A stretch of 39,896 bases of DNA, from the IMG/VR virus record IMGVR_UViG_3300047121_000317, positions 1 to 39,896 of that record; one strand, 5' to 3'. A program made the translations under genes and the position numbers. The notes beneath the pieces are model-generated. The model did not search any database. It saw only the letters and a program-made list of their open reading frames with translations, and was not told where the DNA came from. Of the stretch, positions 31,474 to 38,219 are shown piece by piece; the first letter of the stretch is position 1, and each line of letters starts with the position of its first letter. This DNA comes from a virus.

Positions 31474-31952
31474 GGGCGATTGTCCTCGTCTTGTTCCTAG
31501 CCGGGTGCAACCCGGTCGCACGGATCTCGGCGAACGCGACGGCGATCCGCAACGAGGCTGGCGCGCTCATTGACCACGGGAACGCCACGGGCGACCAGGT
31601 GGTGGTGCATGGCGCAACGCGTATCGACGCTGCCGCCGCGGCCATCCACGGCGAAATTCCGTCTGTGCAGGCGGTCACGCCGGCGTGGCTATCCACTCTC
31701 CAGTGGTGGGGCATCGCGGTGGCGGTCGCTGGCATCGCGTTCCTCGCCTGGAACTCTGGAATTGGGACGTTTGTTCGCATCGCCATAGGGTGGTTGCCTC
31801 GCCGAAAGGTGGCTGCCGCCGAGCTTGCAGTCGATACACTTGATAAATCCCGTCCCGAGGGGGACAGGGAACTCGTCACGCTGCTCCGGGCGGACCCGGA
31901 GTTTGACGCGGCGTTCAAACGCGCCAAGGGGCGCAGAAAGAAACAGACATGA
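31470..31952 (+). CDS. Lipoprotein with internal TM, candidate unimolecular spanin
   Basis: 160 residues. The GTG start gives MRAIVLVLFLAGC, a short signal peptide with a lipobox (LAGC, Cys13). A periplasmic Ala-rich segment (about 14-78) follows, then a membrane segment (about 79-96, WGIAVAVAGIAFLAW) and a basic C-terminal domain. An outer-membrane lipid anchor plus an inner-membrane helix in one chain is the topology of u-spanins such as phage T1 gp11, which fuse the two membranes at lysis. The extra 50-residue cytoplasmic tail is unlike T1. It lies between two coupled small genes at the end of the late region, where spanins are usual. The GTG overlaps the previous stop. Confidence 0.6.
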   Translation: MRAIVLVLFLAGCNPVARISANATAIRNEAGALIDHGNATGDQVVVHGATRIDAAAAAIHGEIPSVQAVTPAWLSTLQWWGIAVAVAGIAFLAWNSGIGTFVRIAIGWLPRRKVAAAELAVDTLDKSRPEGDRELVTLLRADPEFDAAFKRAKGRRKKQT

Positions 31953-32059
31953 TTCTCGCCGACTTTTTGGGTACGACCTGGTTCATCGCTCTCGTGGCCG
32001 TGATCGGCATCCTTGCCGGCGCTTGGCTGTACAAGAAGTTCGGGCACAAGCTCCACTGA
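31949..32059 (+). CDS. 36-aa single-TM protein
   Basis: Very short ORF: ATG at 31949 overlaps the preceding stop (ATGA). It begins MILADFLGTTWFIALVAVIG and ends KKFGHKLH, a single hydrophobic helix (about residues 10-27) with a positively charged C-terminus. Tiny one-helix proteins next to lysis genes act as holins, pinholins or antiholins in several phages, but many are simply unassigned. The coupled start, convergent-terminator position and membrane character make it a real gene candidate. Without an identified endolysin the lysis role stays inferred. Confidence 0.6.
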   Translation: MILADFLGTTWFIALVAVIGILAGAWLYKKFGHKLH

Positions 32060-32084
32060 CCAGCCCTGTGGCGTTCGCGCCTAC

Positions 32085-32128
32085 GGCACTGCGAGCGGGC
32101 GTGGCCTACGGGCTGCGCCCGCTGTGCC
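32085..32128 (+). terminator. Rightward hairpin at end of late genes
   Basis: GGCAC (32085-32089) and AGCGGGCG (32094-32101) pair with CGCCCGCT (32116-32123) and GTGCC (32124-32128). No T-run follows, so it is a strong hairpin but not a textbook intrinsic terminator. It lies 26 bases after the last rightward gene. Confidence 0.5.
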
Positions 32129-32130
32129 AA

Positions 32131-32176
32131 ATGAAAACCCCCGCCCTTGGCTCCGTCGTGGGGCCGCAGGCGGGGG
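32131..32176 (-). terminator. Intrinsic terminator of the leftward operon
   Basis: Read leftward, CCCCCGCC (32176-32169) pairs with GGCGGGGG (32145-32138), with an inner stem of 32165-32160 and 32154-32149, followed by TTTTCAT (32137-32131). It sits 19 bases past the last leftward gene. Confidence 0.7.
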
Positions 32177-32194
32177 GAGGAGAGGATGGCAGGG

Positions 32195-32701
32195 TTAGCG
32201 AATTCGCAGGCTTGTGCCGCGTGGCAGGAGTGCTACGCCGGGGATCGTAGCGCCCGCTGCCAGCGCCTCGCGCAGCGCGGCCTTGTCGGCCTCGACGCGC
32301 ACGGCCTGGTACTGCGTGGGGAGCTGCTCGGGCGGCACGGTGACCTCGAGCGGCTGCGCGCCGCCGTTGGCCTGGACCGACAGCCGGAAACGGGCCGTCT
32401 CAATCTTGCCCTTCCCAGTGGCCTCCATCGCTTCCTTCAGGCGCTGCTTCAGGCGCTCGGCGAGAGCGTCGTCGGCAGCAGCAAGCTCGCGCAGACGCTT
32501 GGCCTCCTCGGCGCGTGCGTCGGCACGGCTCCGCAGGTGCTGGATCAGGGCCGCATAGTCATCGGCCTCGGACTCGAGCACCCCGGCGAGGCCGGCAAGG
32601 TGCTCGTCGAGCGCCGCCTGCGCTTCGACGGTGTCGCCAGCCCCGTCGAGGATGGCCTCGATCAGGGTGGCGATTTCGGTTTGAATGGCGTACAGGTTCA
32701 T
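32195..32701 (-). CDS. Gp157-family protein
   Basis: 168 residues. An N-terminal helix (MNLYAIQTEIATLIEAILDG) leads into a long coiled coil (about 25-90) and then the diagnostic LKEAMEATGKGKIETARFRL segment (about 88-107), the signature of the siphovirus Gp157 family. Streptococcus phage homologues were linked to DNA metabolism and phage resistance, but the molecular role is unclear. It often lies beside RecT or Sak-type recombination genes, as here. ATG with GAGGAG upstream. It is the last gene of the leftward operon. Confidence 0.85.
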   Translation of the reverse strand: MNLYAIQTEIATLIEAILDGAGDTVEAQAALDEHLAGLAGVLESEADDYAALIQHLRSRADARAEEAKRLRELAAADDALAERLKQRLKEAMEATGKGKIETARFRLSVQANGGAQPLEVTVPPEQLPTQYQAVRVEADKAALREALAAGATIPGVALLPRGTSLRIR

Positions 32702-32720
32702 GGTGTATCTCCTCGTATGT

Positions 32721-33689
32721 TCAGAAGGGCAGTTCGTCAGCGTCGGTGGCGACGGGGACGGGTGCGGATGCGGGTGCGGTGCGGATCACGCGCATGATGG
32801 TGAGCGAGTTCCCGACGCGTGCGATGTCGAGGCGCAGCTCGCTGTCGATGGCCTGCTCGCACAGGTCCGCGTACTCAGGAACAGTTGCAGCGATCCATGC
32901 GGTCCCGTGCCCGCCGGCGGCCTGCACGGCAACGGGCTTGCCGGGACGGCGCACCACGTGGCGGATCAGGAACAGCCCCTCGTACTCGTCGGGGTACGAA
33001 TCCGCGGGCGCGGGAGCGGCGGGTGCCGCCGACGCCACGGGGGCGGGCGCAGTGGCCTCCTGCGCGGCCTTGCGCTTGCGGACGGGCTTCGGGGCGTCGG
33101 CAACGGCCGGCGCGTCCTGGGGCATTGTGGTGGCTTCCACGACCTCGGGGGCCGGGAGAGCAGCACGGTTGCGCGGTGCGTCCTCCACGATCTCCGTCTC
33201 GCCGTGTGCCTCAACGTATACAGGGGCGGCACCGAGTGCATCTGGGCAGTGCTGCTTGTAACCGCTGGAGATGCAGCGGGCGAACAGCATTGCCTTCGGC
33301 CACTTGCGCCAGTTGTCGCCGCCGAGTTGCGCTCGCCGTGCGTCATCAAGCGTGAACTCGGTGGTGCCGATTTCTTCCCACTTGTTGTCCATCGTGCGAC
33401 CGAAGAACACGATGCTGCATTCGGTGTCCGAGCACGTGGCGCGGTAGTCATACTTCCCGGCACGCTTGATCGAGGCCGCCATCAGGTTCGCGGCCAGGAC
33501 GGCTTTGCCTTTGATGATGTGCAGCCCGGTCATAGCGTCGTAGTCGGACAGACCGAGGCCGCGGCCAATGATGATCTTGGCGCACGCTGCCGCTTCGGAC
33601 TGGATATCGGGAAACATTCCCGATGCCTTGAACACCTGTGCCACCGTCATGGGGTCAAGCTGCGCCTGACCAATTCGTGCAAGTTCCAT
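32721..33689 (-). CDS. recT: RecT-like single-strand annealing protein
   Basis: 322 residues. The N-terminal half (about 10-165) is a RecT-type annealing domain: FKASGMFPDIQSEAAACAKI, GLSDYDAMTGLHIIKGKAVL, then DNWRKWPKAMLFARCISSGY. An Ala/Pro linker (about 180-235) connects to a C-terminal segment with aromatic and charged residues, ending DADELPF, which looks like the acidic tip of bacterial SSB proteins that recruits host repair enzymes. Such a tip is not usual in RecT, so a RecT-SSB-like fusion is inferred. Start at 33689 (AGGAG upstream) is preferred over an upstream frame extension. It has its own strong promoter (33745-33773). Confidence 0.85.
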   Translation of the reverse strand: MELARIGQAQLDPMTVAQVFKASGMFPDIQSEAAACAKIIIGRGLGLSDYDAMTGLHIIKGKAVLAANLMAASIKRAGKYDYRATCSDTECSIVFFGRTMDNKWEEIGTTEFTLDDARRAQLGGDNWRKWPKAMLFARCISSGYKQHCPDALGAAPVYVEAHGETEIVEDAPRNRAALPAPEVVEATTMPQDAPAVADAPKPVRKRKAAQEATAPAPVASAAPAAPAPADSYPDEYEGLFLIRHVVRRPGKPVAVQAAGGHGTAWIAATVPEYADLCEQAIDSELRLDIARVGNSLTIMRVIRTAPASAPVPVATDADELPF

Positions 33690-33716
33690 ATGAGTCTCCT
33701 CTCGTATTCGTCGCAC

Positions 33717-33730
33717 CGGGCACGCGCCCG
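33717..33730 (-). promoter_or_regulatory. Leader hairpin of recT mRNA
   Basis: CGGGC (33717-33721) and GCCCG (33726-33730) form a perfect 5-bp stem with a four-base loop, just downstream of the predicted transcription start and 28 bases before the start codon. It may stabilise the message. Confidence 0.4.
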
Positions 33731-33744
33731 ATCACGACAGGAGA

Positions 33745-33773
33745 ACTATACGGGGGCGTAGACGGTTTGTCAA
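33745..33773 (-). promoter_or_regulatory. Strong sigma70 promoter for recT and gp157
   Basis: On the minus strand TTGACA (33773-33768), a 17-base spacer and TATAGT (33750-33745): consensus -35, ideal spacing, 5/6 -10. It overlaps the rusA stop codon. It would allow recT-gp157 transcription separate from the long upstream operon. Confidence 0.8.
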
Positions 33774-34180
33774 CCCCATACTTTCACGATTGTTTCGGCA
33801 CGGTCCCCGTACTCCTTGCACGCCGACAGGATGGCGACCTGCGAATCGTCAACGTAAACGACCCCGGTCATGGCGTCCAGGGCAGCTCTGCACGCCTTGT
33901 CCAGGTCAGGCCGGCGGGGTGACACTGGTGCCGTGGCCTTGAGGATGCCCTTCGAGGTGTAGTGGCTGGCGGGGCGCACGAAGCTGAACAGCAGTTCGAC
34001 GGCCACGACGCCCGCTGCCGGCGGTTCCGTCCACGCCTGCCGCGCCGCCAGCGCGAACACAGCGCGGTACGGCTTGACCTTGGCCGAGGACTCGAGCAGC
34101 AGGATGCGCCCGCTCCTCGAGCGCACGGCACGCTTCGATCCCTGGGGGGCTGCCTCGCCCGGTACGGTGAAAGTAATCAA
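33770..34180 (-). CDS. rusA: RusA-family Holliday junction resolvase
   Basis: 136 residues. The fold signature is clear: N-terminal TFTVPGEAAPQGSKRAVRSR, then PRRPDLDKACRAALDAMTGV and YVDDSQV, with the metal-binding aspartates of RusA (about Asp92, Asp94, Asp102, Asp111/112). RusA dimers cut Holliday junctions during late recombination and packaging-competent concatemer resolution. The start codon is TTG (34180), preceded by AGGAG about 6 bases upstream; no ATG is available. It overlaps the upstream small gene by four bases and precedes recT, forming a recombination block. Confidence 0.9.
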   Translation of the reverse strand: MITFTVPGEAAPQGSKRAVRSRSGRILLLESSAKVKPYRAVFALAARQAWTEPPAAGVVAVELLFSFVRPASHYTSKGILKATAPVSPRRPDLDKACRAALDAMTGVVYVDDSQVAILSACKEYGDRAETIVKVWG

Positions 34181-34362
34181 TCGCGTCTCCTGTGGTTCGT
34201 TTCGCGCAGCACGTAGGCATTGACCTGGCGCATCGCTTTGGAAAGTTCAGTCCGCAGGTATACGACTTCCTGCATCAGTTCGATGGTGAGTGGATCGTTT
34301 GTCCCGCTGTTTCGCACGCGGTCCACCACGTCCTCGTCGTATTCCCCTTTCCCCGGTTGCAT
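34177..34362 (-). CDS. Small hypothetical protein, 61 aa
   Basis: Acidic N-terminus and a helical segment (PLTIELMQEVVYLRTELSKA) ending in a basic tail (RETNHRRRD). The helix could form a short coiled coil. Its stop overlaps the rusA TTG start; its ATG is 2 bases after the preceding gene and preceded by GGGGTGAG. Not recognised. The close coupling with rusA suggests shared timing, not necessarily shared function. Confidence 0.6.
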   Translation of the reverse strand: MQPGKGEYDEDVVDRVRNSGTNDPLTIELMQEVVYLRTELSKAMRQVNAYVLRETNHRRRD

Positions 34363-34363
34363 C

Positions 34364-34537
34364 TCACCCCTCGCCTTCGTAGAGGATGCGGCTGATGTGC
34401 GTTGGCATCACGGCCCGCAGCCGGCGCACCTCCTCGCGCAGACGTTCAATCTCATCGGCGGCACGGTGCATCACGAAGTCTGCGCCGGCATTTCCCCATG
34501 ATCGCAGTTCAGGAACAATGTCTTGCGGACCACTCAT
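34364..34537 (-). CDS. Small coiled-coil protein, 57 aa
   Basis: Start at 34537 (MSGPQDIVPELRSWG) has AAAGGGGAA upstream and overlaps the preceding gene by four bases; an in-frame start 13 codons earlier would overlap more. The centre, AADEIERLREEVRRLRAVMP, is a short coiled coil common in small accessory phage proteins. No other motif. Function unknown. Confidence 0.65.
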   Translation of the reverse strand: MSGPQDIVPELRSWGNAGADFVMHRAADEIERLREEVRRLRAVMPTHISRILYEGEG

Positions 34538-34731
34538 CGAATTCCCCTTTCGTCTGTTTCCGAAACGGCTTTCCAATATTCCCGTTCGTCCTGCGCTTCA
34601 ATCTCTTTTCGGAAGTGTCGGTAGCAGGCTAGTTTTGCTTGTCTGATGTCCATGCCTTTCGTCAAAGCCCATCGAACGAAGTCCTGCTTTCGCTTGCCTA
34701 ATGGCACGGTTTTGTCGCTCCAGTCGCTCAC
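34534..34731 (-). CDS. Small hypothetical protein, 65 aa
   Basis: GTG start (GTGA overlap with the preceding stop) with GGAGG upstream. Contains KRKQDFVRWALTKGMDIRQA then KLACYRHFRKEIEAQDEREY, helical and charged, with a Trp at residues 4 and 21. Not recognised. A longer frame reaching 35115 exists but would overlap two other genes and has atypical Arg/Gly-rich composition, so I reject that start. Part of the tightly packed leftward operon. Confidence 0.6.
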   Translation of the reverse strand: MSDWSDKTVPLGKRKQDFVRWALTKGMDIRQAKLACYRHFRKEIEAQDEREYWKAVSETDERGIR

Positions 34732-34877
34732 TTGCCGTCCTCCTTGTCGGCCTGCGCTAGCCGTTGTGCGAGTTCGTCCTGCTGTCTCTGGTTCATCGCC
34801 TTGATCGCCGCGAGTACTAGCATGACCATCGGGTCGGCGTCCTCCGGCGGCGGCTCCTCGAGCAGGAACCTGCTCAT
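34728..34877 (-). CDS. Small acidic helical protein, 49 aa
   Basis: ORF beginning MSRFLLEEPPPEDADPMVML, followed by a Gln/Ala/Glu-rich helix (QRQQDELAQRLAQADKEDGK). The ATG overlaps the stop of the upstream gene (ATGA), and its own stop overlaps the downstream GTG, so it fits perfectly into the chain of coupled genes. Length is short but coupling at both ends argues that it is translated. Function unknown. Confidence 0.6.
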   Translation of the reverse strand: MSRFLLEEPPPEDADPMVMLVLAAIKAMNQRQQDELAQRLAQADKEDGK

Positions 34878-35218
34878 GGCGCGCCATCTTCGGAATCAAT
34901 GGCAATGTCCTGAAAGCAATCCCAGCCTCGGATTCTGGCAAAGTGCTCAGGTGATGGTCCAGTGCTATGCACAATTGTGCCAACTGGAATCGCTGCCTCA
35001 AGGTCACATGTTGACGAAAGCAGACAACAGGCTTCCTGTCTTGCATCGTCGCGCTCGGCGGTGAGGCGTTCGACTTCTCTCCTGTTCTCCTCCAACGCTG
35101 ACCGCAATGCTTCAATGAGTTGCGTGGCGTTCGGTGTCGCTCCGCTCAAGCCTCGCGTCTTGGCGAGGATGCGGTCGGACTTCTGTGCGAGTGTCATGGC
35201 GCAGGTGTTACTGAACAT
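34874..35218 (-). CDS. Hypothetical coiled-coil protein with GWDCF motif, 114 aa
   Basis: ATG at 35218 (MFSNTCAMTLAQKSDRI) follows AAGGAG by 8 bases; the open frame extends 20 codons further but without a better start. A coiled coil (LIEALRSALEENRREVERLT) is followed by a short domain ending FARIRGWDCFQD. The same ending appears in the neighbour at 35384-35605 (NHGWDCFED), so the two are probably related copies. It overlaps the neighbouring membrane-protein gene by 11 bases. Role unknown. Confidence 0.65.
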   Translation of the reverse strand: MFSNTCAMTLAQKSDRILAKTRGLSGATPNATQLIEALRSALEENRREVERLTAERDDARQEACCLLSSTCDLEAAIPVGTIVHSTGPSPEHFARIRGWDCFQDIAIDSEDGAP

Positions 35219-35393
35219 TGCGAGTCTCCTTCTGTGTGGTGTTGTGGTTCGTGCTGCTCTTGGCTCTCCGGGCCTCACCGATCATCGCAATGAGCAAGAC
35301 GACCGCGAAGATCGGGATGAGGATGAAGAACACATCGTCGCCCGATGCGTTGTGTCCGTATTTCGTGTTCTTGTATCTGCCGCCTACTGGCAT
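35208..35393 (-). CDS. Small single-TM protein, 61 aa
   Basis: Polar N-terminus, then a clear membrane segment (VFFILIPIFAVVLLIAMIG, about residues 21-39) and a basic/polar tail (EARRAKSS...KETRNVQ), giving a likely cytoplasmic C-terminus by the positive-inside rule. Start at 35393 overlaps the preceding gene; its ribosome binding site is weak. Early-operon membrane proteins of this size can be superinfection-exclusion or anti-host factors, but nothing here proves it. Confidence 0.6.
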   Translation of the reverse strand: MPVGGRYKNTKYGHNASGDDVFFILIPIFAVVLLIAMIGEARRAKSSTNHNTTQKETRNVQ

Positions 35394-35605
35394 GGCTTGT
35401 CATCCTCGAAGCAATCCCAGCCGTGGTTCTTCGCAATATCAAACGCATCAAGCGGCACATCGCGGGATACCCGCCCGCAATACATACGCCTCGCCTCATC
35501 TCGCTCTTCGCGGAGGCGTTCGATGGTGTCTGCCGCCTCAAGCATGATCGACGGCGCAAGGCACTCGCTGTTCTTCCTCAGTCGGTTCACGATTTCGGAT
35601 GTCAT
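35384..35605 (-). CDS. Hypothetical coiled-coil protein with GWDCF motif, 73 aa
   Basis: Short helix, coiled coil (EAADTIERLREERDEARRMY) and a C-terminal AKNHGWDCFEDD. Its last third parallels that of the gene at 34874-35218 (REERDEARR versus TAERDDARQ; GWDCF in both), so one may derive from the other. AAGGA precedes the ATG, which overlaps the preceding stop (ATGA). Function unknown; the shared motif suggests a binding module. Confidence 0.65.
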   Translation of the reverse strand: MTSEIVNRLRKNSECLAPSIMLEAADTIERLREERDEARRMYCGRVSRDVPLDAFDIAKNHGWDCFEDDKPCQ

Positions 35606-35859
35606 CGCATTCCTTTCAGGATGGCTGGCATGGGTCGGGGAGCGCGCTCCGCTCCGTCTTTCGTCAGTTCGCGCTTCTTGCGTTCCTCAATCACTTCCTT
35701 CTGAAGCTGCTCGATGCACTCCGCGATGGCGTCGAAGAACCGCGCTTCGGTGCGGCAGTATTTGACGAACTCGCGTTGACCGGGTGGCGTCTTCGCGGCG
35801 GCAGCCAGGCGCTCGTCGGCGCGCTTGTTGAGCAGGTGGATAGCGTGGTCAACGTTCAT
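35602..35859 (-). CDS. Small hypothetical protein, 85 aa
   Basis: ATG at 35859 (MNVDHAIHLLNKRADERLAA) with GGAGA upstream, overlapping the methyltransferase stop (ATGA). The protein is helical: a charged N-terminal half, then YCRTEARFFDAIAECIEQLQ and EVIEERKKRELTKDG, a probable coiled coil. Not recognised. Position right behind the methyltransferase and coupled translation suggest co-expression; a direct role in modification is not shown. Confidence 0.65.
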   Translation of the reverse strand: MNVDHAIHLLNKRADERLAAAAKTPPGQREFVKYCRTEARFFDAIAECIEQLQKEVIEERKKRELTKDGAERAPRPMPAILKGMR

Positions 35860-37352
35860 CGGTTGTTCTCCAGTGCTGCAATTCTCTCTCCGATCCAAGC
35901 CATGCAGTTGACGGCCATGCTGTTTCCGAGCGCCTTGTAGCGAGGCCCATCCGGGCAGTCCTCGGCTTGCTTCTTGCGCCACGGGATGAGCGTGTAATCA
36001 TCCGGGAAGCCCTGGAGGCGTTCGCATTCGCGTGGGGTAAGCCGGCGCACGGTCATGGCCTGCATTGCCATCGGAGTGTTCCGTCCACTTGCGTTGCTAT
36101 TGGTGTTGACTGTTCCAGCAATGTTGCCACATCGAACTTCGCCAAGTTGGTTTTGCTGAAACGCCACCGCCGGCGGCGATGGAATGCCAAGTCCGCTAAC
36201 AACCTTGATTGTTGGCGTACTTCCATCTATTTGCCAATCAGGTTCGCTCATGTTGGAACTAAACGCCACCGCGTGGCTGTGTCCCTTCGTCACGGTGAAC
36301 GACGGATCTCCGGACTGCCCGTATCCGAGTCCGCCGGATGAATGACCTTCGGTCATGTTCTGCGTGTCAATCGGGAAAGCCACCGCGACCGTTGTTGCCC
36401 GCGTGTCACCCTGATCGAACAGCGAGAGCGTGGGATTCACCTGCCCATCCACCCAGGTCTTGTCATCGGTCACGGACTGGGCGCGCTTTGCTTTGGTGAA
36501 CGGAATGGGTTGTGGAATCAGGTTTGCCGCGTTCTGACTGAAGATTTCCTGATTGCTATATCCGGGAGATCCGGTTCCGCTGGCAGATTGAGCGAGCGTT
36601 CCGGCACAGTCCGCAGGCCAAACGGTCGGCTGCGCGACCATTGTGAAACCGTCAGCGCGGCTGTAGTCGTTGCTCGTCGTTTCAAGGCAAGGAGCTACTC
36701 GGTGGCTTGTGATGATGTCTGCTCCAACGCCGCCTTCAACATCGGGGGCAGCGCCTTGCCCCGTCGCTCGGCGCGTCGCAGAATTCCGCTGCACGCTTTC
36801 GCGCTCAAAGAGAACCTGGGCGGCACGGGTCCAGTCTCCAAGACATCCGACAACGAAGACACGTCGCCGGCGCTGCGGGACGGCGCGGGGATGCCCGTGT
36901 GTTCGCACCCACTGAGCGTCCAAAACCCGGTAGGCGACCCCATACCCCAAGAGGCCCATCGCCCCGAGGAAGGAACCAAAATCCCGTCCTCCGTTGCTGG
37001 ACAGGACACCGGGGACATTTTCCCACACAACCCATCGAGGCCGTAGACGCCGAGCGATTTCAAGATAGGTAAGCATGAGTCCTCCTCGAGGGTCGTGGAG
37101 TCCTTTGCGGAGTCCGGCAACGCTGAAGGATTGGCAGGGGGTTCCGCCCACGAGAAGGTCAATTGATCCGGGTTGAAGGGGCCATTGCTCATGTTTCGTC
37201 ATGTCTCCGAAATTGGGGACGTTGGGATAGTGGTGCGCGAGTACCGCGCTTGGGAATGGTTCGATCTCGCTGAAGCCAACTGGGGTCCACCCCAGGCCAT
37301 GCCACGCAACGGTGGCCGCTTCGATGCCGCTGCATACTGACAGGTATCTCAT
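35856..37352 (-). CDS. C5 cytosine DNA methyltransferase
   Basis: 498 residues. All core motifs of the DNA_methylase family are present: AdoMet loop SVCSGIEAATVAW (about 5-17), catalytic PCQ (72-74, Cys73), ENV (111-113), QRRRRVFVVG (160-169), then RRLTPRECERLQGFPDDY (from about 436) and ALGNSMAVNCMAWI. Between motifs VIII and IX lies an insert of about 265 residues, far longer than a single recognition domain, with recurring 'PTL...AVAF'-like units. No restriction endonuclease is nearby, so it is an orphan enzyme, probably protecting phage DNA. Its ATG overlaps the preceding stop. Confidence 0.95.
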   Translation of the reverse strand: MRYLSVCSGIEAATVAWHGLGWTPVGFSEIEPFPSAVLAHHYPNVPNFGDMTKHEQWPLQPGSIDLLVGGTPCQSFSVAGLRKGLHDPRGGLMLTYLEIARRLRPRWVVWENVPGVLSSNGGRDFGSFLGAMGLLGYGVAYRVLDAQWVRTHGHPRAVPQRRRRVFVVGCLGDWTRAAQVLFERESVQRNSATRRATGQGAAPDVEGGVGADIITSHRVAPCLETTSNDYSRADGFTMVAQPTVWPADCAGTLAQSASGTGSPGYSNQEIFSQNAANLIPQPIPFTKAKRAQSVTDDKTWVDGQVNPTLSLFDQGDTRATTVAVAFPIDTQNMTEGHSSGGLGYGQSGDPSFTVTKGHSHAVAFSSNMSEPDWQIDGSTPTIKVVSGLGIPSPPAVAFQQNQLGEVRCGNIAGTVNTNSNASGRNTPMAMQAMTVRRLTPRECERLQGFPDDYTLIPWRKKQAEDCPDGPRYKALGNSMAVNCMAWIGERIAALENNR

Positions 37353-37669
37353 CGTGCGCCTCGCTCGAGTTCGGTGCGGAACGCATCGCTTGCGGCAAGC
37401 TCAACAATCGCCGCGACCGGGAAGTCTGCCGGCGTATTGCTGCTAACGAGCATCGTGCCGTTCAACTTGATTGCCACCAGTTCCCACGAAATCAGACGCT
37501 GGAACGTGCTTGTAGTGCTGCCATGCGGATGGAAGTATTCTCGCGTGTCTTCCTCCCACTTGGCAGATACAACCGCTTCCACCAAGTTGTTGCCAAGGTA
37601 TTCGTGCATATCGTCATTGCCTGGGAAGTAGTCCGACGTAACGTCCACGGTCATTTCGCGGTAGTTCAC
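37349..37669 (-). CDS. Hypothetical protein, 106 aa
   Basis: GTG start (GTGA overlap with the preceding stop). Acidic protein with NYREMTVDVTSDYFPGNDDM, YLGNNLVEAVVSAKWEEDTR and FQRLISWELVAIKLNGTMLV; mixed alpha/beta. Not recognised. Its stop overlaps the methyltransferase start, so its output is tied to it; it could be an accessory or regulatory partner, which is inference only. A longer frame to 37999 would overlap the upstream gene and is rejected. Confidence 0.65.
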   Translation of the reverse strand: MNYREMTVDVTSDYFPGNDDMHEYLGNNLVEAVVSAKWEEDTREYFHPHGSTTSTFQRLISWELVAIKLNGTMLVSSNTPADFPVAAIVELAASDAFRTELERGAR

Positions 37670-37971
37670 TTGAGCCTCCAAACGCGAATAAGGCGACCAT
37701 GCGACGCTGGCCGGCGCGACGGAACGACCGTGCCAGTCCACACGAATTTCTCGTCGAACACGCTGCCAGCTGCATTGCCGAGTTCGGTGTAGTCCAAGCC
37801 GCTGAAAGCCATGAGACTTGCGACATCGTCGCTCGTGACGGTGCTGCCGTTGGATGCAATGAACGCGGCAAAGCCACGTGCTGCCGTAAGCAGTTCGCTG
37901 CGGCGGTCGGCCGCGAGCGCCTTGCCGACAGCCTTGCGACGCTCGGCCTCGATGGGGTCGAACAGGGTCAT
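37666..37971 (-). CDS. Phage hypothetical, winged-helix-like, 101 aa
   Basis: Begins MTLFDPIEAERRKAVGKALA; the segment ARGFAAFIASNGSTVTSDDV looks like an N-terminal helical domain, and the ending LGNAAGSVFDEKF...WTGTVV, RPASHGRLIRVWRLK is a pattern I have seen in small phage proteins of unknown role. The C-terminal part may be a small beta-rich winged domain. It overlaps neighbours on both sides by four bases. Function unknown; a DNA-binding role is conceivable given the neighbouring HTH gene. Confidence 0.7.
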   Translation of the reverse strand: MTLFDPIEAERRKAVGKALAADRRSELLTAARGFAAFIASNGSTVTSDDVASLMAFSGLDYTELGNAAGSVFDEKFVWTGTVVPSRRPASHGRLIRVWRLK

Positions 37972-38219
37972 CGTTCCTCCTCCCTGCGCCGGAGCGCACT
38001 CAGGCTGAACACGCCGGGATCACGCAGCTCGTAGCCAATGTGCTGGGTGTGCTCAATGCGAACGCCGAATGCGTCGCGTGCGGTATCGATGAGATAACTC
38101 ACCGCCCGAGGGGTCACCTCCCATTTCATCGCAAGTTCGTTGCGCGTCATGGGCCGGCGGTGAAGCGTCTCCACCATCCACATGATGCGGTGCACGTACT
38201 GTGTTTGGCTGACTCTCAC
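37968..38219 (-). CDS. HTH/winged-helix DNA-binding protein, 83 aa
   Basis: GTG start overlapping the previous stop (GTGA). Clear HTH: RPMTRNELAMKWEVTPRAVS (about residues 22-41), then YLIDTARDAFGVRIEHTQHI and GYELRDPG, the wing of an HTH_11/DeoR-like domain. It is the second gene of the leftward operon, so it is well placed to regulate the operon or the divergent rightward promoter through the palindrome at 38492-38506. Regulation is inference; the fold assignment is fairly secure. Confidence 0.8.
   Translation of the reverse strand: MRVSQTQYVHRIMWMVETLHRRPMTRNELAMKWEVTPRAVSYLIDTARDAFGVRIEHTQHIGYELRDPGVFSLSALRRREEER

Noticed and set aside
36342-37046. Plus-strand frame inside the methyltransferase region
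   Set aside because: Antisense to the methyltransferase, whose catalytic motifs are complete on the minus strand.
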